A DNA stretch of 64,000 bases from Rhodospirillaceae bacterium (GTDB taxonomy: Bacteria; Pseudomonadota; Alphaproteobacteria; Rhodospirillales; JABJKH01). A program made the translations under genes and the position numbers. Location: contig JABJKH010000093.1 in NCBI GenBank assembly GCA_018660465.1, forward strand, positions 57,339 through 121,338, in the 5' to 3' direction. This document shows, piece by piece, positions 1 through 9,714 of the stretch; the first letter of the stretch is position 1, and every line of letters begins with the position of its first letter. Under the pieces are notes generated by a model that saw nothing but the letters and a program-made list of their open reading frames with translations, was not told the origin of the DNA and did no database searches.

Positions 1-869
1 TCTGCTTCAAGCTTTACCCGAGTAATGGCATTTTCACGGAAGACATCCACGGCTTCAGCCATGGCGCTAATTTCAACAGCGTTTTCCTGACTGGAAACAT
101 CTATGTCCGTATCACCTTCTGCCAAACGTTTCATAGCACCCGTCATATGGTTTATCGGCTGAACGACCCGGCGTGCCATAAATATGTTAATCGCCGTTAA
201 AATTAGACCAACAAGAACAATGGCAACCATAATGTACATGCTCAGCGAAGAGCCCCGGGCTAGCGCGTTGTTCAATGACGAGGAGACTTCGAGGACACCC
301 CGTACATCACCCAGTTTCCAGTCGTCTTTGGGGGTGTCTGATCGACTGTTATGGCAGTTCACACAGCCTTGCTTGCTCATGAAGTCGGCTTTGGCAACCC
401 GGATGATTTCCTTACCACCAACGTTTTGACGCTGGACGTAGGTTCCCTTGGGATTTTTATTTAGGTATTTCCAGGCTTCTTTCTGGTAGGAGTCCAAAAC
501 TCGTTCACTTCGGTTCGGGAATGGATAGGAACTGTATAGCTTTACTTTGGTTTCTTTTTTGGAGAGAACTTCACTAATGTCATGAATGAAAGTCGCCGGT
601 AGCGGAATGCCTTTTTTCATTTTCTTATGATCAAAGGACGGTTTTAGATTTCCGTCCGCCTTAACCTTGGAAATAATGTTGGCAGTGTAGTAACCGCGGA
701 TTGATTTGAATTGCTCAACGATGGCACTTGCGGCTTCAACGGCGCTTTGTTCTGCATTATTTTCCACAACACGCGGAAGAATTATCCAAGCCCCTACCAC
801 AACAACAAATAATGCTATGGGAATTGGTAGATTAAGCATTCCCACGATACTTCCCGTAATCGCCTTCAT
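1..869 (-). CDS. Membrane sensor with heme-motif DUF3365 domain and HAMP (3' part cut by window)
   Basis: The reading frame is open from an ATG at 869 to the window edge, about 289 codons, with the C-terminus missing. It opens with a hydrophobic segment (about residues 13-32), then a periplasmic region containing CVNCH, a c-type heme attachment motif (CxxCH), in the setting of the DUF3365/Tll0287-like sensor domain. A second membrane segment (about 215-235) and a HAMP domain with the RRVVQPI opening follow. Proteins of this build usually end in a chemotaxis methyl-accepting or kinase domain, which would lie outside the window. The heme motif suggests redox or gas sensing; that is inferred from family knowledge. 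It is divergent from hemN across about 250 bases. Confidence 0.8.
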   Translation of the reverse strand, partial: MKAITGSIVGMLNLPIPIALFVVVVGAWIILPRVVENNAEQSAVEAASAIVEQFKSIRGYYTANIISKVKADGNLKPSFDHKKMKKGIPLPATFIHDISEVLSKKETKVKLYSSYPFPNRSERVLDSYQKEAWKYLNKNPKGTYVQRQNVGGKEIIRVAKADFMSKQGCVNCHNSRSDTPKDDWKLGDVRGVLEVSSSLNNALARGSSLSMYIMVAIVLVGLILTAINIFMARRVVQPINHMTGAMKRLAEGDTDIDVSSQENAVEISAMAEAVDVFRENAITRVKLEA

Positions 870-1107
870 TTATTAATCTCCTCAATGTCTCAGATGAATC
901 ATTCGTCTCTTAGTTTCGTCGTATTCTCAGGCCTAATAGCCACCCATTGCTATTTCCTGTTGTTAATTCTTAGGCATTCTAAGGCGCATTCTTAGTATGT
1001 GCCTATTTATCGATCATATATGACAATTGTTACACCAGTTTTACCGAACCGTTTCTAATTGTGTCTACGTATGTATGCAGATTACAACTATCCGCCTAAA
1101 CGGCTTC

Positions 1108-1121
1108 TTGACCTAGGTCAT
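1108..1121. promoter_or_regulatory. FNR/ANR-like site at hemN
   Basis: TTGACCTAGGTCAT matches the FNR consensus TTGAT-N4-ATCAA at 7 of 10 fixed positions and is itself nearly a perfect palindrome. Its centre (1114.5) lies 41.5 bases before 1156, the usual distance for an activating FNR site. A weak -10-like TATGAC sits at 1143-1148. The site overlaps the first possible hemN ATG (1120). HemN is a known FNR target in other proteobacteria. Confidence 0.55.
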
Positions 1122-2505
1122 GGAAACACTTGAACGAACGTCTATGACTATCCGTATGAAATCTCAACTTATCCACAAGTACGCCGCCAATGTGCCGCGC
1201 TACACGAGCTATCCGACGGCGCCGCATTTTTCGGATGCCGTTGATGGAGCGACATATCGGGAGTGGCTTGGGCAACTTGATCCTGCCCAAGAACTCTCGC
1301 TCTATTTCCATATTCCATTTTGTGCGGAGATGTGTTGGTTCTGTGGCTGCCACACGAAGATTACGCGTCAGTACGCACCAATTTCTGATTATATCGACAC
1401 CCTGATGGCAGAAGTAGATTTGGTCGCAGATGCCCTTCCAGCCAAAATGACGGCGCGGCATATTCACTGGGGCGGTGGCAGTCCGTCCATGCTGGAAGAA
1501 CAAGATTGGCTAAAAGTTCTTGATCATTTACGCAGTCGTTTTCATACCGATAGCGCGACAAAGATTGCCATCGAACTCGACCCCCGCACGACCCGGGAAA
1601 GCTATATCGCAGCTTTGGCCACGGCCGGCGTCAACCGGGTCAGCATCGGCGTCCAGGACTTCCATCCTGAAGTGCAAGAAGCCATTCACCGCATTCAACC
1701 CTACGACGTCACCAAGCGGGTCGTCGATCAGCTACGCGCCCATGGCATCAAAGACATTAACGTGGACCTGATGTATGGATTGCCGCATCAAACAGTTGAA
1801 CGTGTTAAAAAGAGTGTGGACTTGGCGGTTGATCTAGACCCGACACGGTTGTCGCTGTTTGGCTACGCCCATGTTCCGTGGATGAAATCTCATCAGAAAA
1901 TGATTAAGGACTCAACCTTACCCGATCCGTTCGATCGCGCGCTTCAGTTTGAAGCCGCATCAAGGCGCTTGCAGATGTGGGACTTTCTGCCAATCGGATT
2001 GGATCATTTTGCCCGTCCAGATGACGATTTAACAATCGCCATGCAGAAAGGCGAGTTGCGGCGGAATTTTCAAGGCTATACCACTGATACCGCGGCTGTC
2101 TTACTAGGTTTTGGCGCATCATCTATTGGCAAAGTGCCGCAAGGCTATATCCAGAATCAATCTCCTCTAAAAACCTATCGAGATCAGGTCAAAAATGGAC
2201 ACCTGGCAACGACAAAGGGGATCGCGTTTAGCGCCGAAGATCGGCTGCGCGGCGACGTCATCGAACGTTTGATGTGCGATTCCAGGGTCGACTTGGCAGA
2301 CATTGCGAAGCGCCACGAAACTGACGTCTCCGTTTTCTACGATGATCTCGACGCTCTTACACCCATGGCAGAAGACCTGCTTGTCTATGTTGATGGAACA
2401 CATGTTCGGGTTACGGATAAGGGGAAACCCTTCCTTCGCACAATCGCGGCAACCTTTGATTCTTATCTAAAAAAAGGCACAGCCCGCCATTCGGTTGCCG
2501 TCTAG
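1120..2505 (+). CDS. hemN: Oxygen-independent coproporphyrinogen III oxidase (radical SAM)
   Basis: HemN converts coproporphyrinogen III to protoporphyrinogen IX without oxygen, using radical S-adenosylmethionine chemistry in the cytoplasm. The CX3CX2C cluster motif is plain (Cys68, Cys72, Cys75 counted from 1120), followed by the GGGSPS glycine motif and a C-terminal HemN domain. The N-terminal PRYTSYPTAPHF is typical of true HemN rather than HemW. Length 461 is normal. The start is uncertain: ATGs occur at 1120, 1144 and 1156. The last is favoured because an FNR-like site covers 1120 and the family normally begins only a few residues before the LIxKY motif. It is probably transcribed alone. 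Confidence 0.95.
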   Translation: METLERTSMTIRMKSQLIHKYAANVPRYTSYPTAPHFSDAVDGATYREWLGQLDPAQELSLYFHIPFCAEMCWFCGCHTKITRQYAPISDYIDTLMAEVDLVADALPAKMTARHIHWGGGSPSMLEEQDWLKVLDHLRSRFHTDSATKIAIELDPRTTRESYIAALATAGVNRVSIGVQDFHPEVQEAIHRIQPYDVTKRVVDQLRAHGIKDINVDLMYGLPHQTVERVKKSVDLAVDLDPTRLSLFGYAHVPWMKSHQKMIKDSTLPDPFDRALQFEAASRRLQMWDFLPIGLDHFARPDDDLTIAMQKGELRRNFQGYTTDTAAVLLGFGASSIGKVPQGYIQNQSPLKTYRDQVKNGHLATTKGIAFSAEDRLRGDVIERLMCDSRVDLADIAKRHETDVSVFYDDLDALTPMAEDLLVYVDGTHVRVTDKGKPFLRTIAATFDSYLKKGTARHSVAV

Positions 2506-2624
2506 CAGACTGCTAGAAAATCGTTCCTCCTCAGCAACAAATTTTATCGTGGTAATTTTCAATTTCCTTACTACCTTATTATTAATTGGTTCAGATAATT
2601 TGGATAGTAGGGCGCTCGTTTATC

Positions 2625-2942
2625 ATGAACGAAACCACTGCAAAATTTAGTGTCGGACAACTCGTCAGCCACAAGCTGTTTGATTACCGCGGTGTTGTTG
2701 TGGATGTGGACCCCTTCTTCAAAGGCACCGAGCAATGGTACCAAGGCATGGCAAAATCCAAGCCGCCGCGCGACCAGCCCTGGTATCACGTCCTTGTCGA
2801 TGGCCAAAACATCAACACCTATGTCGCGGAACGAAATCTCGAAGCCGATGATAATATTATGCCGGTAAATCACTACGAAATTGGCCTCCATTTTGAACGC
2901 CTTGGAGAGACCGGCTATATCTCTCTTCGCAAGGGCAATTAA
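2625..2942 (+). CDS. hspQ: HspQ / YccV-like heat-shock protein
   Basis: This small cytoplasmic protein (105 residues) belongs to the HspQ/YccV family, known in E. coli as a hemimethylated-DNA-binding protein and a Lon specificity factor. Family marks are the FSVGQLVSHKLFDYRGVVVD opening and the PWYHVLVDG and TYVAERNL segments. The ATG at 2625 (MNETT) is chosen over an upstream in-frame ATG at 2586 because homology begins there. Its stop overlaps the stop of the convergent TPR-sulfotransferase gene by three bases. Confidence 0.9.
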   Translation: MNETTAKFSVGQLVSHKLFDYRGVVVDVDPFFKGTEQWYQGMAKSKPPRDQPWYHVLVDGQNINTYVAERNLEADDNIMPVNHYEIGLHFERLGETGYISLRKGN

Positions 2943-4906
2943 AGCAAATCCACATACGGCCCCAATTGTTTCTCATACCTACGCCACCGCGCCACCGCAC
3001 CGCCATGAATAGGACGCCGCACCTGCCAACTGCTGGCCGTCTTAACCGGTCTGGGACTCTTGTAAAAATTGAGACATGCGTCATCCCACGCGAGCCCTAC
3101 CGCTTCTATTAAGCGGCGGCTTTCCGCCTCTTGATCGGCGACCAGGGACTCATAACGCACCTCTGTTAGGGTGACAGGAAGAACCTCTCTCCAATGATCC
3201 ATGATCCGGCCATAGGCCCTGATATAGCGCGCAATATCACCCAGGTCCGTACTCCACGCATGGGCAGAAACAAAGTTCTGGAAGTAACACGATATCGCGG
3301 TATCGCGAGGATCACGCATACAATGGATAAGTGACGCTCCTGGGAACGCCTGCGCGATGAGGCCCAAGTACAGAAAATTAAACGGCGTCTTGTCGATCAC
3401 CCGCAATGCACCCTCGCCAAGCTCACCAAGAGATTTTACATGTGCCTTTGCAGCCCGGGAGATGTCGGTCTGCTCCGCCGTTTTGAATCCTGAAGGAAAA
3501 GAGCCCGCAGACAAGTCCTTGGCTATCATGGAAATTCGATCAAGCTCTCCGGCACCATGAACATCTGGATGGGCCGCGAGAATCTGTTCCACCAGCGTCG
3601 TCCCAGAGCGCGGCATGCCGACAACAAACACTGGCTTATCAGAACCCTTAGCGCTTGCCCTATTATTTTGAAAATAAGCACCGTCAAATACGCCAATGAT
3701 CTCCCCCACCCACGCATCAAACGTATCTGCATCGAAGCCATTACCCTCAGCCTCTAAAAGCTCGCGCCGAAGAGTGTTTCCTTGTCGGGCATGCTCGAAG
3801 GCATTGTCCCAATCTTGGCGCTGATCGGCGACCTCAGCGAGGGCAAAGTGCAAAAGGACCGTGCCAGAATGATCAACGGTTCCCTTCGAAATTAAATCTT
3901 CGACCGTCGCGACATCGCTGTCTCCAAATTGCTCGCCACGGCTGGAAGCTAAGTTATAGAACGCGTCAGCTAGCAACGGATTCAAGTCCACAGCACGGCG
4001 AAATTGGCCGACAGCGTCATCCGTTCGGCCCAAGGCCAACTGAACGATTCCCAGTCCATTATACGCCTTGGCATCGCCGGGGTTGAGAGCAATAGCCTCG
4101 TGATAAGCCGCTTCGGCCTCTTCCAATCGATCCATCCGATACAACGTTGCGCCACGATTTGCCTCCGCATCCGACATATTGGGGTTGAGAGTTAGGGCCC
4201 GACGAAAGGCGACCAACGCCGCCTCCCCGTCGTCTGCAGCCTGCAACACATTGCCTAGATTGTTATAGGCCTCCGCATAATCTGGCCGCAGATCAATGGC
4301 CTTGCGGCAGGCTGTCTCGGCGGCATCCAACTTTCCAAGTTCGCGTAAGGCCGCTCCCATATTTGCATGTGCCATGGCATCGCTGGGGGCCAATTTAATT
4401 GCCTGTTTGTACCCCTCAACCGCCTGATCTAATTCTCCCAAACGGCGGTAGATATTGCCCAACGTAATCTGTGATGCCGGGTTGGTAGCGTCACTCTGAA
4501 CCGCTTGTTCGCAGAACTCTAACGCCTCATCAGGCCGCCCCAGTTCCATTAATGCCGTAGCCAGGCCAGCCAAGGCTTGCGGGTTACCAGGGTCCCCTTT
4601 CAATGCCTGGCGATGCGCTACCTCAGCTTCGGGCCATCGGCCTAACGCATTAAGGACAGACCCGTAATTTGCCATGACCGCTGGATGGTTGGCTGTTGCT
4701 GCAGCCGCTTTTTGCAACAGGGGAACCGCAGCCTCTGCATCGCCAGACTGGTATCGGATCAAGCCTAAGAAATGTAAGGCATCGCCGTGTTCTGGAGTCT
4801 GGCTCAAAACCCCTTCAAGTAGAATTCCGGCTCCCGTCCAGTCCCCGGTCTGTACTTTTTGGGTTGCTTGCTGAAAGAGTTGCTCAATGGTCAGGGACAT
4901 TTGCAT
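2939..4906 (-). CDS. TPR-repeat sulfotransferase family protein
   Basis: The N-terminal half (about residues 1-330) is a run of roughly nine tetratricopeptide repeats, with recurring A-x-x-x-G/N-x-x-Y/L patterns. The C-terminal half (about 420-655) is a sulfotransferase domain whose P-loop VVGMPRSGTTLVEQIL would bind the 5'-phosphate of PAPS. The HCMRDPRDTAISC segment fits the 3'-phosphate site. Bacterial proteins of this architecture are common and their acceptor substrates are mostly unknown; the TPR array probably binds a protein partner. The ATG at 4906 has AAGG five bases upstream. The gene is divergent from the histidine kinase at 5063. Confidence 0.88.
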   Translation of the reverse strand: MQMSLTIEQLFQQATQKVQTGDWTGAGILLEGVLSQTPEHGDALHFLGLIRYQSGDAEAAVPLLQKAAAATANHPAVMANYGSVLNALGRWPEAEVAHRQALKGDPGNPQALAGLATALMELGRPDEALEFCEQAVQSDATNPASQITLGNIYRRLGELDQAVEGYKQAIKLAPSDAMAHANMGAALRELGKLDAAETACRKAIDLRPDYAEAYNNLGNVLQAADDGEAALVAFRRALTLNPNMSDAEANRGATLYRMDRLEEAEAAYHEAIALNPGDAKAYNGLGIVQLALGRTDDAVGQFRRAVDLNPLLADAFYNLASSRGEQFGDSDVATVEDLISKGTVDHSGTVLLHFALAEVADQRQDWDNAFEHARQGNTLRRELLEAEGNGFDADTFDAWVGEIIGVFDGAYFQNNRASAKGSDKPVFVVGMPRSGTTLVEQILAAHPDVHGAGELDRISMIAKDLSAGSFPSGFKTAEQTDISRAAKAHVKSLGELGEGALRVIDKTPFNFLYLGLIAQAFPGASLIHCMRDPRDTAISCYFQNFVSAHAWSTDLGDIARYIRAYGRIMDHWREVLPVTLTEVRYESLVADQEAESRRLIEAVGLAWDDACLNFYKSPRPVKTASSWQVRRPIHGGAVARWRRYEKQLGPYVDLL

Positions 4907-5062
4907 TAGAACCTTATGTATAATATCGACCTTGGTAACAGATATGCATATATTCTCCTAGTCTGGAACTCGCAAAACATGTATTCTCACACAATTAATT
5001 CGAACCAAATTCGCGACAATTAAATTAACGTCTATTCATATTTTGCGCGACGCTAATTAAAA

Positions 5063-6979
5063 ATGAGCACAAAGCCTCTAAATAGCCTGAAGGGAAGGTT
5101 CTTACTTCTTCTCGTGCCCCTGTTGGTGGCACTGGGGGCCGTATTCTTTGTCGCCTTTGATATTGTGATACGCGATGTCGTTAATGCCTTAGGCCGAAGC
5201 GCTGCAGAAAAGCAGGTTCTCAATGATCGGGCTCGATCACTTGTCCCAATTGTAAAAGAAATCACTCTCGCAGAGCGCTTATCTCAATCACCGGCAATGC
5301 TCGTTTGGGCTCGTGATGAGGCAGACTCAAAGCTCAAACAACAGGGCTTAGCGGTTCTAGAGAGCTACCGTAAAGCATTTCGAGACGGCAGTTACTTCTT
5401 CGTTATCGACAAATCCGGCAATTACTATTTCAACGACCGCGCCAACAAATATGCTGGCAAACAACTCCGCTATACCCTGAAGCCCGATAATCCAAAAGAC
5501 GGCTGGTACTATTCCACCAAAGCCAAAGGGGGCAACTGCACCTTGAACGTGGATTTCGACCCTGAGCTAAAAGTCACGAAACTTTGGATCAACTGTCTCC
5601 TCAAGGATGAAACCGGCGTCGCCGGGATCATTGGCACCGGACTCGATCTTTCTAGTTTTATCAACAGTGTGGTAAAGGCTAACGAGCCGGGCGTGGCCAA
5701 CATGTTCATTGACCAGGATGGGGCGATCCAGGCACATCCGAATATAGATGCCATTGATTTCCATACGGTAACTAAAAAAGCCGATGCAAAAAAAACCATC
5801 TTCAGTTTGATCGGCTCAGAAATCGAGCGTCAAAATTTAAAAGATCAGATGGTGGCCCTGGCAAAGTCGCCTGGCGCTGTTTCGACCCTATTCATGAATA
5901 TTGAAGGTCAGACACAATTGGTAGGGCTCGCCTATGTGAAGGAAATTGGTTGGTATAATGTCACGGTGATGGACCTTGAGCAGATTATCTTGTCGTCTCA
6001 TTTCCTGCCACTGGCGCTTTTGGTTCTTGTCTCAATTATCATTACCGTCGTGTTAATTGGCGGCTTGCTGAACCGAGTTGTTCTCGTCCCCATCGCCAAA
6101 TTGGACATGTCGGTGCAGGCGATGAGGGAAGGTGACTACCAAATCGATATTAAGGTAGACAGCAATGACGAAATTGGACGACTGGCGACAAACTTTACAA
6201 ATATGGCTGGCAACGTAAATAGCGCGATTGAGCGCATTAGCACGGCCCACAAAGCCGCCCAAGCTGCAAACATGTCCAAGTCAGAATTCCTAGCCAACAT
6301 GTCGCACGAACTGCGGACGCCGCTGAACGCCATTATCGGGTTTTCTGAAGCACTGAGTTCCGGCGCCTTGAACGTTGAACTCCCCGAGTTGGCTCAAAGC
6401 TACGTCAACGACATCAATAGCTCTGGCCATCATCTGCTGGAATTGATCAATGACATCCTCGACATGTCAGCCATTGAATCAGGAAAAATGACGCTCCACC
6501 AAGCGCCGGTCCACTTGATGCAATTGGTGTCCTTTGGCAAAGAAATCGTCGTCCCGGTGGCGACCAAAAAGGATATTTCGATCACCAGCGAAGTACCGAT
6601 AGATTTTCCCGTCATCAACGTCGATGAGCGTCGCATGCGCCAAGTGGTTATCAACCTGCTCACAAATGCGGTTAAGTATAGCAACCCGGGCTCGCACGTT
6701 ACGATCACCGCAAAAAATATCGGTGACAATATTGCATTGGGGTTTCGTGATAATGGCATAGGCATGACAGACGAAGAGTTGAAAATCGCTTTAACACCCT
6801 TCGGGCGGGTGGAAAGCAGCTATTCCGCGCATGAAGATGGCGGCGGCACAGGATTGGGATTGCCGCTGTGCCAAAGCCTGGCCGAAGCGCACGGCGGATC
6901 TATGATCGTGGAAAGCGTGAAGGGGGAAGGAACGACTGTAACCGTTAATTTGCCCGCATCTCTATTCGTTTCCACTTAG
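5063..6979 (+). CDS. Cache-domain sensor histidine kinase
   Basis: This is a 638-residue membrane histidine kinase. A first membrane helix (about 13-35) is followed by a periplasmic Cache-type ligand domain (about 40-320), a second helix (about 330-357), HAMP, HisKA with SHELRTP (phospho-acceptor His415) and a HATPase_c domain with the N box and GTGLGLPL. The Cache fold in other kinases binds small organic ligands; the ligand here is unknown. No response regulator is adjacent, so it is an orphan. Its kinase core closely resembles that of the gene at 13072 (FLANMSHELRTPLNAIIGFS, then LLELINDILD), suggesting paralogy. It is cytoplasmic-side active and probably monocistronic. Confidence 0.9.
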   Translation: MSTKPLNSLKGRFLLLLVPLLVALGAVFFVAFDIVIRDVVNALGRSAAEKQVLNDRARSLVPIVKEITLAERLSQSPAMLVWARDEADSKLKQQGLAVLESYRKAFRDGSYFFVIDKSGNYYFNDRANKYAGKQLRYTLKPDNPKDGWYYSTKAKGGNCTLNVDFDPELKVTKLWINCLLKDETGVAGIIGTGLDLSSFINSVVKANEPGVANMFIDQDGAIQAHPNIDAIDFHTVTKKADAKKTIFSLIGSEIERQNLKDQMVALAKSPGAVSTLFMNIEGQTQLVGLAYVKEIGWYNVTVMDLEQIILSSHFLPLALLVLVSIIITVVLIGGLLNRVVLVPIAKLDMSVQAMREGDYQIDIKVDSNDEIGRLATNFTNMAGNVNSAIERISTAHKAAQAANMSKSEFLANMSHELRTPLNAIIGFSEALSSGALNVELPELAQSYVNDINSSGHHLLELINDILDMSAIESGKMTLHQAPVHLMQLVSFGKEIVVPVATKKDISITSEVPIDFPVINVDERRMRQVVINLLTNAVKYSNPGSHVTITAKNIGDNIALGFRDNGIGMTDEELKIALTPFGRVESSYSAHEDGGGTGLGLPLCQSLAEAHGGSMIVESVKGEGTTVTVNLPASLFVST

Positions 6980-7084
6980 TAGCATTGTATCGTTTGCCTT
7001 CACATATAATCCCCACCTTTTTAAGATAAACATTTCTATGATATAGAAAGTTGGCTCGCTCTGAACCAATTCTAAACGGACGCC

Positions 7085-7903
7085 ATGATACGACTTTTTT
7101 TAACCTGCCTTAGCCTGATCACCTGTTTTACAGCGCTGCCATTGCCGCCCTCGCTGTCCCCTGCGCTTGCCAGCATGGCCGAGGGGAAGGCTGCTTTAAG
7201 ACAAGGCGATCTTTTTAACGCACACGGACATTTTATAACCGAGGGCAACAAGGGAAACCCACAGGCGCAGCTTTACTTAGGGTGGATGTATTACAACGGC
7301 AAAGGCGTAAAACGGAACTTCAAAACTTCTTTCTCATGGTACGAGGCGGCGGCCAAAAATGGAATGTTGGAGGCATGGAACGCGCTTGGGCTGATGTATG
7401 AGAGAGGTCTAGGTGTTTCCAAAGACGGCAAGAAAGCGACGGAATGGTACCTGAAAGGTGCCGCAAAGGGAGATGCGGTGACTCAATATCACCTGGGCGT
7501 CGTCTACCGCGAAGGCAAGATTATCAAACAAGATTACAAAGAAGCCGCCAAGTGGTTCTATGCTGCCGCCAAACAAGAAGATTCTCTCGCCCAATATGAA
7601 CTGGCCGTTCTCTACGACTTTGGCCGGGGCGTTAAAAAGAATACAACAGCTGCTGCCGGCTGGTACTGGAAAGCCGCCCATCAAGGACATGTGGATGCGC
7701 AGTTTAATCTCGGCGTCGCCTACGAACGGGGCGACGGAGTAGAAAAAGACCTCATCCAGGCCCTCACCTGGTACAAGATCGCGTTAACTGGCGGGGGCAA
7801 GGACGGTACTGCCGCCGTAATTGGCCAGTTAGAACCCCAAGACATTAATCGCGCAGAAGCACTGGCACAGCGCTGGCTGCGTCAAAACAAAAAACCTAAT
7901 TAA
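7085..7903 (+). CDS. Exported Sel1-repeat (SEL1/TPR-like) protein
   Basis: The 272-residue product has an N-terminal signal peptide (hydrophobic stretch ending near PALASM, about residue 30). About five Sel1-like repeats follow, each with the A-Q-Y/L-x-L-G-x-x-Y-x-x-G pattern (QLYLGWMYYNGKGV, QYHLGVVYREGK, QFNLGVAYERGDGV). Sel1 repeats are solenoid scaffolds for protein contacts. No catalytic domain is seen and the precise role is unknown. It lies 16 bases upstream of pyrE on the same strand and is probably co-transcribed with it. Confidence 0.85.
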   Translation: MIRLFLTCLSLITCFTALPLPPSLSPALASMAEGKAALRQGDLFNAHGHFITEGNKGNPQAQLYLGWMYYNGKGVKRNFKTSFSWYEAAAKNGMLEAWNALGLMYERGLGVSKDGKKATEWYLKGAAKGDAVTQYHLGVVYREGKIIKQDYKEAAKWFYAAAKQEDSLAQYELAVLYDFGRGVKKNTTAAAGWYWKAAHQGHVDAQFNLGVAYERGDGVEKDLIQALTWYKIALTGGGKDGTAAVIGQLEPQDINRAEALAQRWLRQNKKPN

Positions 7904-7919
7904 AACGGATAGAAGAGCC

Positions 7920-8603
7920 ATGCCAACAGACAGCCAAACCACCGAAGCCGGTCTTGCGACAGCCAAGGCCCTGCTTGATATCAAAGCCGTTAATTTCAGG
8001 CCTGAAGAGCCTTATATTCTGACCGCAGGTTGGGCGAGTCCGGTCTATATTGATTGCCGCTGGGTGATCTCGTTTACTGAGGAACGACGGAAGATTATCC
8101 AGTTGGGCGTTGATCTCTTACAAAGCGAAGGTGTCTTGGATGCAACCGATATGATGGCGGGCGGTGAAACTGCGGGAATTCCTTATGCTGCCTGGCTTTC
8201 AGAAGCGACATCCAAGCCCATGCTCTACGTCCGAAAAGAACCAAAAGGATTTGGCCGGAGAGCTCGCATCGAAGGGAACTTGGATGACGGCAAGCACGTG
8301 CTGCTGGTCGAAGACCTTGCAACCGACGGCGGTAGCAAGCTCAACTTCGTCAACGCCCTGCGGGAGGCTGGTGCTACCGTCAGCGACTCATTCGTTGTAT
8401 TTTATTACGGCGTCTTTGCCGGGGCGCTGGATAGCCTTGAAGAAGCCGGTATCACACTTCGCTATCTGGCAACATGGCATGATGTTTTGAAGGTTGCGGA
8501 AGAACAGCAATCCTTCAGCCCGGAAGCCATCCAAGGCGTAAAAGAATTTTTGGCAGATCCGATTGGATGGTCCGCAGATCATGGCGGCAAGGGAGCGGAT
8601 TAG
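7920..8603 (+). CDS. pyrE: Orotate phosphoribosyltransferase
   Basis: PyrE joins orotate and PRPP to make orotidine 5'-phosphate in pyrimidine synthesis. The PRPP-binding loop appears as VLLVEDLATDGGSKLNF (about residues 124-140), a form known in alphaproteobacterial PyrE. The catalytic flexible-loop segment RKEPKGFGRRARIEG precedes it. Length 227 is normal. The stop overlaps that of the convergent EamA transporter gene by three bases. Confidence 0.93.
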   Translation: MPTDSQTTEAGLATAKALLDIKAVNFRPEEPYILTAGWASPVYIDCRWVISFTEERRKIIQLGVDLLQSEGVLDATDMMAGGETAGIPYAAWLSEATSKPMLYVRKEPKGFGRRARIEGNLDDGKHVLLVEDLATDGGSKLNFVNALREAGATVSDSFVVFYYGVFAGALDSLEEAGITLRYLATWHDVLKVAEEQQSFSPEAIQGVKEFLADPIGWSADHGGKGAD

Positions 8604-9502
8604 CTTCTTGTCACCAAAGCGACACCTGACACAGCGACTCCCATCCCCATGATGCCATAAATGTCTAACGACTCGCCAAAAAATAGGAACCCTAGAACGG
8701 CAACGACGGGGGGAATTAAGTAAAATAAGCTGCCGACCTCAAACGCTGAATTTAGTTTAATAAGCACATAAGTAATGGCGACAGCCCCAATTGATAGAGC
8801 AAAAACAAGCCAAGCCTGTACTAAAATTAATTCACCCGACCACTGGACTTCCATGGTTTCGAAAAGAACAGCGAATACAGCAAATGCCAGCGATGCAGCG
8901 GTAAACTGTATGACCATATTCGTTCGCATATCAATTTCAGAGCCGTAACGTTTCTGAAGCAGTGTTCCGATGGTCATGCCGAACAATGACATGACGGCGA
9001 AACCGGTGCCGTTAAATTCTGGGGTCCCAATTGAGAACTTATTCGAAATCACCATAACCACGCCGATAAATCCTAGATACAATCCAGACCATTGTCGCTT
9101 GGTAATTTGTTCGCCCAGAAACAGCCCTGCAGCAACCGCAGTCAGCAACGGTTGCACCCCGACAATAAGAGCGACAATTCCAGTTGTGACACCCTGACTA
9201 ACCGCAAGATAACTCCCACTTAGAAAGAAACCGTGGATACAAATACCCACGAGGGAGGCCATCGCAATGGACTTTATATTCTTGGGCCATGGTGCCTTCA
9301 TCAGCAAGCTTACCACCGCCATAAAGGCCGCCGTTATCGCGCATCGCCAAAGTAGGAGCGTGAAGGGTTCACCGTAATAGAGGCTTAGCTTGGTCCCAAT
9401 AAAGCCCGTGCTCCAGAGCAGGACCATGACAACGGGAGCGAAGCGAATTAACACAGTGTTCGTGTCCTGTCCGCGATCCGCAGATGTAAAAGTAAGCATC
9501 AA
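8600..9502 (-). CDS. EamA/DMT-family transporter
   Basis: This 300-residue protein has about ten predicted membrane helices arranged as two EamA halves, each about 140 residues. It belongs to the drug/metabolite transporter superfamily, whose members export or import small metabolites such as amino acids. Visible marks include VLLWSTGFIGTKLSLYYGEPF near the start and LIPPVVAVLGFLFFGE in the second half. The substrate cannot be told from sequence. It is convergent with pyrE and divergent from the racemase-family operon. Confidence 0.88.
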   Translation of the reverse strand: MMLTFTSADRGQDTNTVLIRFAPVVMVLLWSTGFIGTKLSLYYGEPFTLLLWRCAITAAFMAVVSLLMKAPWPKNIKSIAMASLVGICIHGFFLSGSYLAVSQGVTTGIVALIVGVQPLLTAVAAGLFLGEQITKRQWSGLYLGFIGVVMVISNKFSIGTPEFNGTGFAVMSLFGMTIGTLLQKRYGSEIDMRTNMVIQFTAASLAFAVFAVLFETMEVQWSGELILVQAWLVFALSIGAVAITYVLIKLNSAFEVGSLFYLIPPVVAVLGFLFFGESLDIYGIMGMGVAVSGVALVTRS

Positions 9503-9714
9503 AAATCCTGAAACGAGAGGGAGGTTACGGGGTAATAGACGCGTGCCAAGTTTGATCCTTCTACAGTGACAAATTTTTTAGCTGCCCAAATTGACCCCGA
9601 TCATGTTTCAGAAATTTAATCTGTTCTACGGTCTGCCTTTGTTCAGTCCGACGAGCGGACCGTGTCGGCGCGTCCGGTAAGTTTTCGCTCGCCCAATTAA
9701 TTAAGGCGAAGATT

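Noticed and set aside
1169..1177. Perfect DnaA box TTATCCACA inside the hemN start
   Set aside because: It is isolated and within coding sequence; one such 9-mer is expected by chance at about this frequency in 64 kb.
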